Part shown: in pieces, positions 1 through 8,241 of the stretch
Layout of the letters: every line of letters starts with the position of its first letter
How positions within the stretch are numbered: position 1 is the stretch's first letter
NCBI GenBank assembly: GCA_964553435.1
Contig: CAZKKM010000025.1
Location: forward strand, 1 to 17,649
Length of the DNA: 17,649 nucleotides
Source of the DNA: RUG11867 sp964553435
GTDB taxonomy: Bacteria; Bacillota_I; Bacilli_A; RF39; UBA660
Reading direction: 5' to 3'
The notes under the pieces: model-generated
Told to the model about the DNA's origin: nothing
The model's database searches: none
Seen by the model: only the letters and a program-made list of their open reading frames with translations
Translations under genes and position numbers: made by a program

Positions 1-69
1 TTATTATATCAGATGTTCTTTTTTTTGTGTTTCCGAATCCATTTTACTCTATCCCGAAATTGGAAATTA

Positions 70-98
70 TTGTATTTCGCATTTTCATATGCTATAAT
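70..98 (+). promoter_or_regulatory. Promoter of the giant surface protein gene
   Basis: The -35 box TTGTAT (70-75) and the perfect -10 box TATAAT (93-98) are separated by 17 bp. Transcription would start near 105, giving a leader of about 65 nt with a weak 5-bp hairpin (137-152) just before the ribosome site. Positions 1-69 hold AT-rich sequence in which I see no gene. Confidence 0.75.
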
Positions 99-170
99 GG
101 AGGTGAATTTATGGGGAGATAGATTCAAAACAAGTTGTAGTTTAAATACTACGGGAAGGGAGTTAGAATT

Positions 171-3100
171 ATGTTTAACAAAAAGCGATTAGTCGTGGCA
201 GTGGTATTCATCCTGTTTATGTTCTGCTTCATCACGTTCGCAGGTGGTACACCACAAAACCAAGCTATCGCAACGAGAAATGTAACTTTCATAGACAGTT
301 ACAATAATGCGGAACTGAGTGCTCAAAGAGTCATCGTCGGTGAAGATGCCGATGTGCCCGAAGATCCGCGTCATAACGGTCTCGTCTTTGTAGGATGGTA
401 TCTCGAAGACGATCGTGATACTCGTGTTCGTGATTTTACGAATGTTACGGACAACATTACGGTCATCGCTTTATACGGTGCCGATGTAAACGGAAACGGC
501 ATCTTCGATGACGAAGATCAAACCTTTACGGTCAGATTCGTCGATTCGACGAATAATGTCGTGATCGCAACCCGCCAAGTCTTGATTGGTATGTCTGCAG
601 TCGCTCCAACTGCACCTACGCATGCTGGCATGACTTTCACAGGTTGGGATGCATCGTATACTAATGTTCGAAACAACCGCACGATAAATGCCATCTACAG
701 AACTGTACCCGCTACAGAACCTGACGATCGAAGGGTCGTCACACATACGGTGACATTCATCGATGGCCTCGACCGCAGCATAATTGCCACGGTTGAAGTT
801 GAAGAAGGCCTCACAGCCGGAGTGCCAATCGCACCTACCCATGATGGATACGTATTCGTTCGTTGGGATGGCAACTTAGATGAAGTTACTGAAGAAAGAG
901 AGATTACTGCCGTATATGCTGCCGACGAAAATGGAAACGGCATAGCCGACGAGTCGGAGACAAAATACACGGTCAATTACCGTTCTCTCATCGAAGGAAC
1001 AAAAAATGAAGCACCAAAATACGATAAGTCTTTCTTGACCACTGAAGAATATACCGTCTTGGAAAATACTTTCGTTTTAGACGGACACATCTTCATGGGA
1101 TGGACCCAAGACAGCGAGTTGGCAAGTGCACCACTCACCGAAGATACTGCCGACTTGATCGAAGAAGGATCACGAGGCACGATCGGGACTGAAAACATCG
1201 TCTATTATGCCGTTTGGGCTGAGGATAAAAATGGCGATGATATTCCGGACTATAGACCTGGACAAAAATTCCAAGTGACCATCATTTACGGCATAGACGG
1301 TGAAATAACCGACACAATTACGGTTCTCAAAGGAACTACGTATGCTGACATCTTGCCTGATAAACAAGTTGTAGATCCGACCGACGAAGACGATTATGTT
1401 TTCGATAAATGGGTCGCTGTAGAAGACGAAGAAGAAAAGCCAGTTCGTCTCGATGAAGAGATAACTTCAGATATCACTGTCAAGGCAATCTATGCCGAAG
1501 ACATGAACCACAACGGAATACCGGATACTGATCCTAATGAAACACATTACGATGTCACTTTCAAAACAGAAAGTAAGTATGCTAGTCTGATGGGTGACGA
1601 CGAAGCATCATCATACACAGTATCTATCGTCGAAGGCGCCAAAATCGGCACGAATGTCCCACACATCGTAGAATTCGACGATGATAAGATAGCTTTCGTC
1701 AAGTGGACGAAGTTCGATGGTATAAAAGATGTCGATCACACTACGAGACAAGTCGAAGAGACGATCGTAACATCCGATATGGCATTCACTGCACAATTCG
1801 GTAAAGACGGAAACGATAACGGTACACCGGACATCGAAGAAGAAACTTTGTACCTCACTATAGAATATAGAAATGCCGTCACAAACGACGAAATGTTCGA
1901 CCACGTCGACTTGGAATTGGTCGCAAACGAAGACTACGAAGTAGTTTCACCTGTACCAGAAAAGGGCAATTATACTATCACACCAAAGACAGTCGCAGGA
2001 ACTATGACAAAAGAAGCATCAGGTACGACTATAATCGTCACTTACAAACCTGCAGTCGACGACAACCAAAACGGTATAGATGACTCAGTCGATACATATT
2101 TTACAGTCACATTCAAAGATCGTGCCGTGACCGTCGACACTCAAAGAGTTCTCATCGGTATGGATGCAAAAGCACCTGAAGTGAGGGAATCTTACATCGA
2201 AGGTGGATATACATACACTTTCGCAAATTGGGATAAATCTATCACGAACATTCGTGAAAATATGACTGTAAATTCCGTATACACTGAAACGGCAAACGAA
2301 TATAAAGTTACTTACATCATAGATGGTGAAGAAGTCACAACCGAAACAGTCACATACAATACTACATTGAACAGTGTCCCTGAACCTACGAAGACAGGAT
2401 ACACACTCGGACAATGGAAACTAAACGGTACAGTGTTCGATACGACCGCAGCTTATACACAAACTGCGAACATCACACTGACAAACACATTCACAGCAAA
2501 CACTTATACAGTAACGTACATCGTCGATGGCAAACAATTCGACACGAAGACTGTCGCTTATGATGCGACTCTCACTCATCCAACTGAACCTACTAAAACG
2601 GGTTATACATTCGCAGGTTGGTACACAGATGACGATACTTTGGTCGAAGACGATGAAGTTTATCATACCGCAGACAGCATGACACTCACGGCCAGATATG
2701 ACATAAATACGTACGAAGTTGCTGTCGAAATTGCAAATGGAACTGTCGATAAAGACAAAAAGACTGCCGACTACAATACTCCAATCGAGTTTACAGTCAT
2801 AGCTGACAAATTCTATACCTTAGATCATGCTGTCGTAACTTGTACGAACGCACAAAAGGCAACTTTATCTGAAGGTACACTCAAAATTGACGAGGTCACA
2901 GCCGACTCTGTCTGTACGATCGACCCTCGCGAAGATAGAGTAGGTGGAGGCGAAACCGGCGAAGAATCGGATGGCAAAGCCGATGCTTACCAAGCTAAAA
3001 TCGACTTTGAGATAAGAGAAGGAAGCTGGCAAGGAACACTTCTCTATGCAAAGAGTCTCTATGCCGACAAGAGCGAAGGAACTAACAGAACGAAAATACC

Positions 3101-5531
3101 TTTCGAAACGGACATCACCGATGATTACTATATATACGATCCTTACAATTACATCGGTTCAGTGACATCCACTCCGAACGGAGATATTCCTAATCAAGCC
3201 GTAACTTATGAATACAAAGATGGCAAAGGATATGCGACACTTCTGTTGCCGGTCAAGACGAAAGACGAGTATAAAGTCATTCTCGCCGTTCGCCGCAAAC
3301 AATACAACATCTCCATCTATCGCACGTTCGATGGAGTAAAGAGTGAGCAAGTGGATAAGACACTCGCTGCATTTGCCGGTAAAGAAAGCAATCTTTGGTT
3401 GAATAACACCCGTTACGATGTCGAAGGCTACACTTTCGACAGAATAGACAAAGTTGTCACTTGTGAAAAGGACACCGAAATTAAAATCGCAGAAAACGGA
3501 TATGCTTATTTCAAAGCAACTCAAAACGACGTCTGCTACATCAACTATATCGACAGCGAAAAGAATCCGGAAATTGCCGATTCATACAAGGTTCACGTCA
3601 ATCTCAAAGTCAATAACTCTGTAGGACCTTACGACGAAACTTTGACGGTCAAGGGTGGACAACCAGCTACTTTCGACGATGTAGAACCATTGAGAAAATA
3701 CAAATTGAATACATTCACAGTCGATACTAAACCTGACGACAGTAACATCACATACAAGAAAATAAACGGCAAAGATGCTTATCAAGTTACGACTAAGTTC
3801 AATACGACGGGGGCTCCTGTCACGATGGATTTTGTCATCACACTCAAAACGACAGCCAAGAAAGTCACATTCGTGACAGAAGACGAATATACTCACCTTC
3901 TCAAAGAGCAAAGTGTCCTCGTCGATAAGAACTCGTCGTTGAGTGCCGAAGGAATAACTTCTCTCATTGTCGAAGACGACAAAGATGGTATAGCCTTCGA
4001 AAAATGGCTCGACGAAAATGGTAGAGAAGTGAGCGAAAAGAACATACTCGCTGCCAAAGTCGCAGAAGACGTCACTTATACTGCCGTCTTCGGTGAAGAC
4101 AAAAACAACAACGGAACAGTCGATGAAGACGAAAAAGTCACAGTCAACTATGTCGTCGAAGGAAATGCTACGATCTCCAAGACGAGCGACATCCTGTTGC
4201 CAGGAGATACCGTCATCTTCCCGACAGTCACAACAGATAAAGGCTACGAATATTCGTGGTATGAAGGAAATGCAAAAATCACATCAGCTACTATTGCCAC
4301 AGGTGACAAGACGAGAACATTCATCGTCAAAATCGCTCGCATCGAGTACAAAATTGTATTCGACTATGCTAATGGCAAGGATGCCAAATTTGAAAAAACC
4401 TATCATTACGGTGATGTGATAGACATTCCATCTTCACCTGTAGACTACACAGATGAAACTAAGAAGTACAGTTTCGAAGCTTGGTATGTGGGCAATAGAC
4501 CTATGAATGAAGCTGACAAAAAGGTTGACGGCAATGAGACTTTCGTAGCTCATTACAAAGAGACCATTCTGCCAGTTTTGACGGCCACTGCCAATCCTAA
4601 CAGCTGGACGAAAGACGATACAGTCAACATCACTTTGACTGCCAATAAAGAGATCAGAAAATATATGTATAGCCTCGATGGCGGAAAAACATGGAACACG
4701 ACTTCGAACGTTTATTCGGTAACATCCAAAAAGAAATCTGTAAACGAGACTATCTTATTCAAAGCCATAGACAAAGACAACCTCGAGACAAAAGTCGTCT
4801 CTGCAACGGTAAAAATCGATAAAGACGGTCCTCGTTTCTCAGTTCAAAAGACTCAAACCGAACACGTCGCCAATATCGATATCGCGATAAGCGATGCTGA
4901 ATCCGGTCTCAATCCGAAATCTGTAACTTACCTGCGTGGAGAATACAAAACTGTTGATGAGTACATCGATGCTCAAACCGTAAGAGGTGAAACGATCGTA
5001 CCACCATCGCTGAGTGTTTCTAATGGCAAAGCTACCTTAAAAGCAGCCATCAACGGGACTTATACTATCTATGCTGAAGATATGGTCGGCAATCCAAATG
5101 TCACAGTCATAACTGTAAGTGGTCTCATCGAAGATGGTATCAAAAATCAAGACGCAGACAAAGACGACAGTACCGAAGGAATAACTGTCAAATACGGCGC
5201 TACTCAGTATGATTCCATTAAAGAGTTACAAGGACTATGGAGAGCAATGCCAAATCGAAAGATTCAAGTCGTCGCTCAAGAAGGATACGAAATTCTCGAG
5301 GTCAAATGGGCCGTCGGTCGCGAAGACGAAGTTTATTTCCAAAACTATGGAAATTCTGTCAAACCGGTCGATAAAGAATTCACTATCGAAGGAAGTTACT
5401 ACACCGATGTCTATTCGATATATGTAAGATATAAAGGTCCAGATGGAATAGAGAGAGAACCTAAAATCACTTACATCTTCTCTCAAGCTAAGAGATTTAG
5501 TATATTCCGATGGGATTGGGTAGTAATGTGA
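171..5531 (+). CDS. Giant secreted InlB-repeat protein with calcium-loop linkers
   Basis: Likely a surface or secreted adhesin/structural protein of 1786 residues. The start is set by AAGGGAG 8 nt upstream of ATG. Residues 1-25 are a basic, then hydrophobic, signal peptide or membrane anchor. Residues 36 to about 850 hold about ten beta repeats of the Listeria-Bacteroides (InlB B/Flg_new) kind, with GYxFxGW-like cores, for example GYTFAGW at 811-817. Repeats are joined by DxNxNGxxD loops, which resemble EF-hand/dockerin calcium sites, at residues 105, 252, 352, 444, 546, 630 and 1310. Two similar modules each carry a cysteine pair (891/915 and 1098/1122). Further repeats lie at 1230-1463, an Ig-like stretch at about 1464-1650, and an aromatic tail after that. 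There is no LPXTG motif and no C-terminal membrane segment, so anchoring is unclear. It is monocistronic, with its own promoter and terminator. Repeat identity is sure; ligand and role are unknown. Confidence 0.9.
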   Translation: MFNKKRLVVAVVFILFMFCFITFAGGTPQNQAIATRNVTFIDSYNNAELSAQRVIVGEDADVPEDPRHNGLVFVGWYLEDDRDTRVRDFTNVTDNITVIALYGADVNGNGIFDDEDQTFTVRFVDSTNNVVIATRQVLIGMSAVAPTAPTHAGMTFTGWDASYTNVRNNRTINAIYRTVPATEPDDRRVVTHTVTFIDGLDRSIIATVEVEEGLTAGVPIAPTHDGYVFVRWDGNLDEVTEEREITAVYAADENGNGIADESETKYTVNYRSLIEGTKNEAPKYDKSFLTTEEYTVLENTFVLDGHIFMGWTQDSELASAPLTEDTADLIEEGSRGTIGTENIVYYAVWAEDKNGDDIPDYRPGQKFQVTIIYGIDGEITDTITVLKGTTYADILPDKQVVDPTDEDDYVFDKWVAVEDEEEKPVRLDEEITSDITVKAIYAEDMNHNGIPDTDPNETHYDVTFKTESKYASLMGDDEASSYTVSIVEGAKIGTNVPHIVEFDDDKIAFVKWTKFDGIKDVDHTTRQVEETIVTSDMAFTAQFGKDGNDNGTPDIEEETLYLTIEYRNAVTNDEMFDHVDLELVANEDYEVVSPVPEKGNYTITPKTVAGTMTKEASGTTIIVTYKPAVDDNQNGIDDSVDTYFTVTFKDRAVTVDTQRVLIGMDAKAPEVRESYIEGGYTYTFANWDKSITNIRENMTVNSVYTETANEYKVTYIIDGEEVTTETVTYNTTLNSVPEPTKTGYTLGQWKLNGTVFDTTAAYTQTANITLTNTFTANTYTVTYIVDGKQFDTKTVAYDATLTHPTEPTKTGYTFAGWYTDDDTLVEDDEVYHTADSMTLTARYDINTYEVAVEIANGTVDKDKKTADYNTPIEFTVIADKFYTLDHAVVTCTNAQKATLSEGTLKIDEVTADSVCTIDPREDRVGGGETGEESDGKADAYQAKIDFEIREGSWQGTLLYAKSLYADKSEGTNRTKIPFETDITDDYYIYDPYNYIGSVTSTPNGDIPNQAVTYEYKDGKGYATLLLPVKTKDEYKVILAVRRKQYNISIYRTFDGVKSEQVDKTLAAFAGKESNLWLNNTRYDVEGYTFDRIDKVVTCEKDTEIKIAENGYAYFKATQNDVCYINYIDSEKNPEIADSYKVHVNLKVNNSVGPYDETLTVKGGQPATFDDVEPLRKYKLNTFTVDTKPDDSNITYKKINGKDAYQVTTKFNTTGAPVTMDFVITLKTTAKKVTFVTEDEYTHLLKEQSVLVDKNSSLSAEGITSLIVEDDKDGIAFEKWLDENGREVSEKNILAAKVAEDVTYTAVFGEDKNNNGTVDEDEKVTVNYVVEGNATISKTSDILLPGDTVIFPTVTTDKGYEYSWYEGNAKITSATIATGDKTRTFIVKIARIEYKIVFDYANGKDAKFEKTYHYGDVIDIPSSPVDYTDETKKYSFEAWYVGNRPMNEADKKVDGNETFVAHYKETILPVLTATANPNSWTKDDTVNITLTANKEIRKYMYSLDGGKTWNTTSNVYSVTSKKKSVNETILFKAIDKDNLETKVVSATVKIDKDGPRFSVQKTQTEHVANIDIAISDAESGLNPKSVTYLRGEYKTVDEYIDAQTVRGETIVPPSLSVSNGKATLKAAINGTYTIYAEDMVGNPNVTVITVSGLIEDGIKNQDADKDDSTEGITVKYGATQYDSIKELQGLWRAMPNRKIQVVAQEGYEILEVKWAVGREDEVYFQNYGNSVKPVDKEFTIEGSYYTDVYSIYVRYKGPDGIEREPKITYIFSQAKRFSIFRWDWVVM

Positions 5532-5536
5532 TGAAT

Positions 5537-5564
5537 AAAAGTAAAGCACGTGCTTTACTTTTTT
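5537..5564 (+). terminator. Rho-independent terminator (perfect palindrome)
   Basis: A 26-bp perfect palindrome (5537-5562) centred on GCACGTGC is followed by a T run. It begins 5 nt after the surface-protein stop. It ends that transcript before the next promoter. Confidence 0.9.
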
Positions 5565-5627
5565 CTTATATATAGGCCAGAACTCATTCAAAAAATGCAA
5601 AAAATATACCACTCTCGCATAATATTA

Positions 5628-5636
5628 TGATATAAT
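5628..5636 (+). promoter_or_regulatory. Extended -10 promoter of the PH-domain operon
   Basis: TGA-TATAAT is an extended -10 box about 20 bases upstream of the ATG. The position 17 bp further upstream (ACCACT) is a poor -35 box, so the TG extension probably compensates. Confidence 0.6.
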
Positions 5637-5655
5637 CTAATTAGTAGGTGATACT

Positions 5656-6126
5656 ATGGCTTATATAAGATACAAAGAGATAACGAGAAACTTCAGTTTC
5701 TCCAAGTACATAGACCGCGAATCTGTTCCCGATTATGTACTCGACTACATCTACAGCGATGAAAAGCTCTTGGCTGTCTATCGAGTGGGAAAGGACTACA
5801 GTGCCTTCACTGATAAGAAGATGATAATCTTCGATAACACACAAAATTTCGGCGGCCGAAAAGAAGTCATGACCATTCCTTATCGCTCGGCGACAGCTCA
5901 TTCGATAACGTTTCATGCTTCGAGTGCCGAGATTTACATGCTCATGGAGACATCGAATCCGCTCATCTTGAAGTTCGTCAATTTGAAGGACGTCGACAAA
6001 TATCGACTCAGATTGCTGTATAATGCCATGTCCGCAAGCATATGTGGTATGGACATCCCGTCGTCCATCACAAAGAAGCTTGCCACAAATGATTGCGGGT
6101 TTGCCAAAAAAGAGAAGGAGAATTGA
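5656..6126 (+). CDS. Bacterial PH domain (bPH_1) protein
   Basis: A small cytoplasmic protein of 156 residues. Residues 25-125 fit the bacterial PH fold family PF08000: LLAVYRVGKDYSAFTDKKMI (38-57), then IPYRSATAHSITF (74-86), then a strand ending in LKF and a C-terminal helix. Members are small beta barrels whose ligand is mostly unknown. AGGTG lies 5 nt before the ATG, fixing the start. The tail (140-156) is rich in lysine. The ribosome site of the next gene lies inside its last codons and only 3 nt separate the two genes, so they form an operon with the membrane protein downstream and may act together at the membrane (inference). Confidence 0.8.
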   Translation: MAYIRYKEITRNFSFSKYIDRESVPDYVLDYIYSDEKLLAVYRVGKDYSAFTDKKMIIFDNTQNFGGRKEVMTIPYRSATAHSITFHASSAEIYMLMETSNPLILKFVNLKDVDKYRLRLLYNAMSASICGMDIPSSITKKLATNDCGFAKKEKEN

Positions 6127-6129
6127 ATT

Positions 6130-6570
6130 ATGAAAGAAGAAAAAGAAAAACTCAACACGACTGAAGAAGTAGAAGAGGCTATCGAAGAAGAGACAGTCGA
6201 ACCGGAAGTGGAAGAGGAAACTGAAACACAGGAAGAAAAAGAAGAAACTGTCACTGAAAAAAAAGAACCTAAAAAAGAACGTCCCGAACGCGAAGGAAGA
6301 AGCATCCTCTCACGCGTTTTGAACATTCTCTTATGGATCGTTCTCTTCGCTTGGATGGCTCTCGTTGTCATCGACTATTTCCACGTTCAAAACCAAGAGA
6401 AGCCACAATTCTGTTGGTTCAACGAACATACGACTTCATACAACGACGGATCTGTCACAGAATGTACAGGTCTCGGTTACAAAGTCATCAATTACGATAG
6501 AACTTCGTTCAAAGCCATCGAATTTGGTCCTTTCTGGATTAAAGACAGAACAGCTGAAGAGAATAAGTAA
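6130..6570 (+). CDS. Acidic single-pass membrane protein
   Basis: Unrecognised by name; 146 residues. Residues 1-45 are a low-complexity Glu-rich segment and 46-60 a basic patch. Residues 63-83 form one transmembrane helix. Residues 84-146 would lie outside the cell (basic side in, type II topology) and contain two cysteines, C95 and C112, and the motif ECTGLGYKV followed by EFGPFW. This small C-terminal domain looks conserved because it is ordered and ends cleanly, but I cannot assign it to a Pfam family. AAGGAG at 6114-6119 serves as its ribosome site, within the end of the PH-domain gene. A terminator follows 4 nt after the stop. Confidence 0.8.
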   Translation: MKEEKEKLNTTEEVEEAIEEETVEPEVEEETETQEEKEETVTEKKEPKKERPEREGRSILSRVLNILLWIVLFAWMALVVIDYFHVQNQEKPQFCWFNEHTTSYNDGSVTECTGLGYKVINYDRTSFKAIEFGPFWIKDRTAEENK

Positions 6571-6574
6571 TTTT

Positions 6575-6611
6575 AAAAACACAGTCTCAATTGTTTCCGA
6601 CTGTGTTTTTC
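6575..6611. terminator. Bidirectional terminator between convergent genes
   Basis: A 12-bp stem (6575-6586 with 6599-6610) encloses a 12-nt loop. A runs on one side and T runs on the other let it stop both the rightward PH-domain operon and the leftward cold-shock transcript. Confidence 0.88.
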
Positions 6612-6659
6612 TTTACTCTAAAACTTTTTCTGAAAATACTAGTATAACTTTCCGACACA

Positions 6660-6872
6660 TTAACAATTTATCGAACTGATTTCGGTGACATTGTGTGCCT
6701 GCAATCCCTTCGGAGTTCTAACTAAATCGAATTTGACGCGTTCGCCCTCTCTCAAAGTGCGATAACCGTCCATATTTATTTCCGAATAATGGACGAAAAT
6801 ATCCTCATTTTCTCCATTTTCGATGAATCCATAACCTTTCTCATTATTAAACCATTTAATTGTACTTTCCAT
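6660..6872 (-). CDS. csp: Cold-shock protein (CSD family)
   Basis: A 70-residue single-strand nucleic-acid-binding protein (OB fold) acting as an RNA chaperone. The family RNP1 motif is seen as KGYGFIE (12-18) and RNP2 as DIFVHYS (24-30), after the typical N-terminal IKWFNNEKG. Length matches the family (65-70). The AAGGA ribosome site is rather far from the ATG (about 11 nt). A leader of about 80 nt is predicted from an extended -10 box, which fits the long 5' leaders known for csp genes. The paralogue letter (A, B, C or D) cannot be told from sequence alone. Confidence 0.95.
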   Translation of the reverse strand: MESTIKWFNNEKGYGFIENGENEDIFVHYSEINMDGYRTLREGERVKFDLVRTPKGLQAHNVTEISSINC

Positions 6873-6959
6873 AATTCTTTAATTTCCTTCTTTCTTCTTT
6901 TAACTTATTTTACAGCGACTTCGTGAATTCACATACTTCTATTTTGTTTAAACAAGAAA

Positions 6960-6968
6960 AGTATATCA
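6960..6968 (-). promoter_or_regulatory. Putative extended -10 promoter of the cold-shock gene
   Basis: Read on the minus strand this is TGA-TATACT. The -35 position is poor. A TTGACA (6977-6982) lies only 11 bp upstream of TATACT, too close to be used in the usual way. Transcription would start near 6953. Read-through from the YqfQ-like gene is also possible, as no terminator is seen between the two. Confidence 0.4.
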
Positions 6969-7030
6969 CATTTTCGTGTCAAAAAAAGGGGAAACGTGTC
7001 GAAAATATATTTTCATGTGATTTTTGGTAA

Positions 7031-7318
7031 TTATTGAAAAAAAACCGGACCTCCCATCACATTTTGGGTAGGTGATGAACCACTTTGAGCTTCTATAGTT
7101 GTCTGATTAGTGAGCATTCGTCCCGACATTCGAGCATTTTGTAGCATACCGCGCATGTTGTTTATTCTTGCAAAAAATTCTGGAGCTTTCGCGAATAGAG
7201 GCTTGATTTCTTTATATATAGGAGCAACTTGTCTCACCATACCCAAAGTCTTAGAAATGCTGCCCAATATTCGAACTAAAGATAAACCTCCACCGACAGG
7301 ATTTAAACCAAAATTCAT
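7031..7318 (-). CDS. YqfQ/VrrA-like small protein
   Basis: Predicted product of 95 residues. An alternative GTG start lies 9 nt upstream at 7327, but AGGTG (7325-7329) fits as the ribosome site 6 nt before ATG 7318, so ATG is chosen. The N-terminal stretch is glycine-rich (NPVGGG), followed by TLGMVRQVAP and then a helix KEIKPLFAKAPEFFARI. This resembles the C-terminal core of Bacillus YqfQ (VrrA family, PF14181), in which a similar LGMVQ-AP motif occurs. Function is unknown in the family. The tail is rich in Gln, Ser and Gly. Assignment is by remembered motif similarity and is moderate. Confidence 0.65.
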   Translation of the reverse strand: MNFGLNPVGGGLSLVRILGSISKTLGMVRQVAPIYKEIKPLFAKAPEFFARINNMRGMLQNARMSGRMLTNQTTIEAQSGSSPTQNVMGGPVFFQ

Positions 7319-7334
7319 TAACTTCACCTAATAA

Positions 7335-7363
7335 ATTATATGCAAATGTTTATTTTTTTCTAA
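7335..7363 (-). promoter_or_regulatory. Promoter of the YqfQ-like gene
   Basis: On the minus strand, TTAGAA (7363-7358), a 17-bp spacer and a perfect TATAAT (7340-7335). The transcript would begin almost at the ribosome site. Confidence 0.55.
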
Positions 7364-7424
7364 AAGAAAATGGGCTTTTCTCTCGAGCTTTTACATATAA
7401 ATAGAGTAGTTGACCCAGCTAATT

Positions 7425-7453
7425 TTGCATTTTCCATCAAAATGTGATATAAT
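7425..7453 (+). promoter_or_regulatory. Promoter of the HD-domain gene
   Basis: TTGCAT (7425-7430), 17 bp, then TGA-TATAAT (TATAAT at 7448-7453). It lies downstream of an in-frame ATG at 7410, so that earlier ATG cannot be the start. Confidence 0.8.
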
Positions 7454-7478
7454 GTTATGGACTTATGGGGTGAAAAAG

Positions 7479-8000
7479 ATGTTAGAAGAGTATATATTGA
7501 ATGACAGCGATTTTATGAATGTTATAGCCAATTACTTCACAGATGAACAAGTTCAATCACTTAAAAATGTTCCTCACCACGATTCCAATAGGTTGAACCA
7601 TTCCCTGAAAGTGGCATACCATTCTTATAAGATATGTAAAAAGCACAACCTGAATTATGAAAGTGTTGCCAAAGCCGGACTTTTACATGACTTCTATTTC
7701 AACAGAATAGAGGAATGTAATAATTTTGCCGATAAGGTCAAAGTGTTTGCCAAAGAACATCCAGAAGATGCTCTAAAAAATGCCGAAGGAAGATTCTACT
7801 TGACTCCGCTCGAGCGCGACATCATAGTCTCACACATGTGGCCAGCTTCTGTACATATTCCTAAACACAGAGAATCATTGATTCTGAGCATCGTCGACAA
7901 ATTTTATAGCCTAAAAGAATTCGGTCTCAAGTTGAACTACCGAATCTCACTGATGATGGGCATATACTTTCTTTTCATAGTTTATTCGATTTACAACTGA
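7479..8000 (+). CDS. HD-domain metal-dependent phosphohydrolase
   Basis: A 173-residue protein of the HD superfamily, which hydrolyses phosphate esters or nucleotides using bound divalent metal. The metal-ligand pattern is present: H41 in NHSLKVA, H70-D71 in AGLLHDF, further histidines H94 and H119 (SHMWP), and D140 in SIVDKF. The last 15-20 residues (about 156-173) are very hydrophobic and aromatic and could attach the protein to the membrane. The start at ATG 7479 is supported by GGGGTG upstream and by a strong promoter that sits between 7410 and 7479. It is a single-gene unit ended by a terminator. The substrate cannot be told. Confidence 0.85.
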   Translation: MLEEYILNDSDFMNVIANYFTDEQVQSLKNVPHHDSNRLNHSLKVAYHSYKICKKHNLNYESVAKAGLLHDFYFNRIEECNNFADKVKVFAKEHPEDALKNAEGRFYLTPLERDIIVSHMWPASVHIPKHRESLILSIVDKFYSLKEFGLKLNYRISLMMGIYFLFIVYSIYN

Positions 8001-8003
8001 TAT

Positions 8004-8030
8004 GGACGCATTAAGTGCGTCCTTCTTTTT
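8004..8030 (+). terminator. Rho-independent terminator
   Basis: Stem GGACGCA/TGCGTCC with a 5-nt loop, then TTCTTTTT. It begins 4 nt after the HD gene stop. Confidence 0.92.
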
Positions 8031-8054
8031 CCACTACCCAAAAACTCAAATTGG

Positions 8055-8063
8055 TGGTATAAT
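8055..8063 (+). promoter_or_regulatory. Extended -10 promoter of tRNA-Arg
   Basis: TGG-TATAAT lies 9 nt before the tRNA 5' end. There is no good -35 box at the expected place (TACCCA). Confidence 0.6.
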
Positions 8064-8071
8064 CTATGTAC

Positions 8072-8148
8072 GTCCTCGTAGCTCAGCTGGATAGAGCACC
8101 GCCCTCCTAAGGCGGGTGTCGGAAGTTCAAATCTTCTCGGGGACGCCA
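8072..8148 (+). tRNA. tRNA-Arg (anticodon CCU)
   Basis: A 77-nt cloverleaf: acceptor GTCCTCG pairs with CGGGGAC (one G-U), D arm GCTC/GAGC, anticodon stem CCGCC/GGCGG with loop CTCCTAA giving anticodon CCU for codon AGG, T arm GGAAG/CTTCT (one G-T pair) with loop TTCAAAT, discriminator G, and an encoded CCA. It stands alone and lies next to the accessory genes that begin at 8294. Confidence 0.95.
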
Positions 8149-8157
8149 TTAAAAAAC

Positions 8158-8183
8158 AAAAAGGCTTATTTAAAAGTCTTTTT
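8158..8183 (+). terminator. Terminator after tRNA-Arg
   Basis: A 10-bp stem with one G-T pair (8158-8167 with 8174-8183), 6-nt loop, right arm ending in five T. From 8184 to 8240 I see only AT-rich spacer. Confidence 0.7.
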
Positions 8184-8241
8184 ACTATTGATGAAAAAAA
8201 CATTTGCGTAAATTTTAAGAAAATGAAATGAAAAATCTATC

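Noticed and set aside
99..122. Mini-ORF (ATG GGG AGA TAG at 111) after GGAGGTG, possible leader peptide.
   Set aside because: The GGAGGTG directly follows the -10 box (93-98), so it is mostly or wholly upstream of the expected transcription start and would not be in the RNA.
4093..4419. 108-codon plus-strand frame rich in Lys, Ser and Thr.
   Set aside because: It lies wholly inside the surface-protein gene in another frame and has no ribosome site or domain; the repeat protein explains the sequence.
5235..5612. 125-codon minus-strand frame over the end of the surface gene.
   Set aside because: It crosses the perfect terminator palindrome and encodes a low-quality hydrophobic sequence; it is a shadow.
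7410..7478. N-terminal extension of the HD-domain protein from ATG 7410.
   Set aside because: The best promoter of the gene (7425-7453) lies inside it, and ATG 7479 has a ribosome site.
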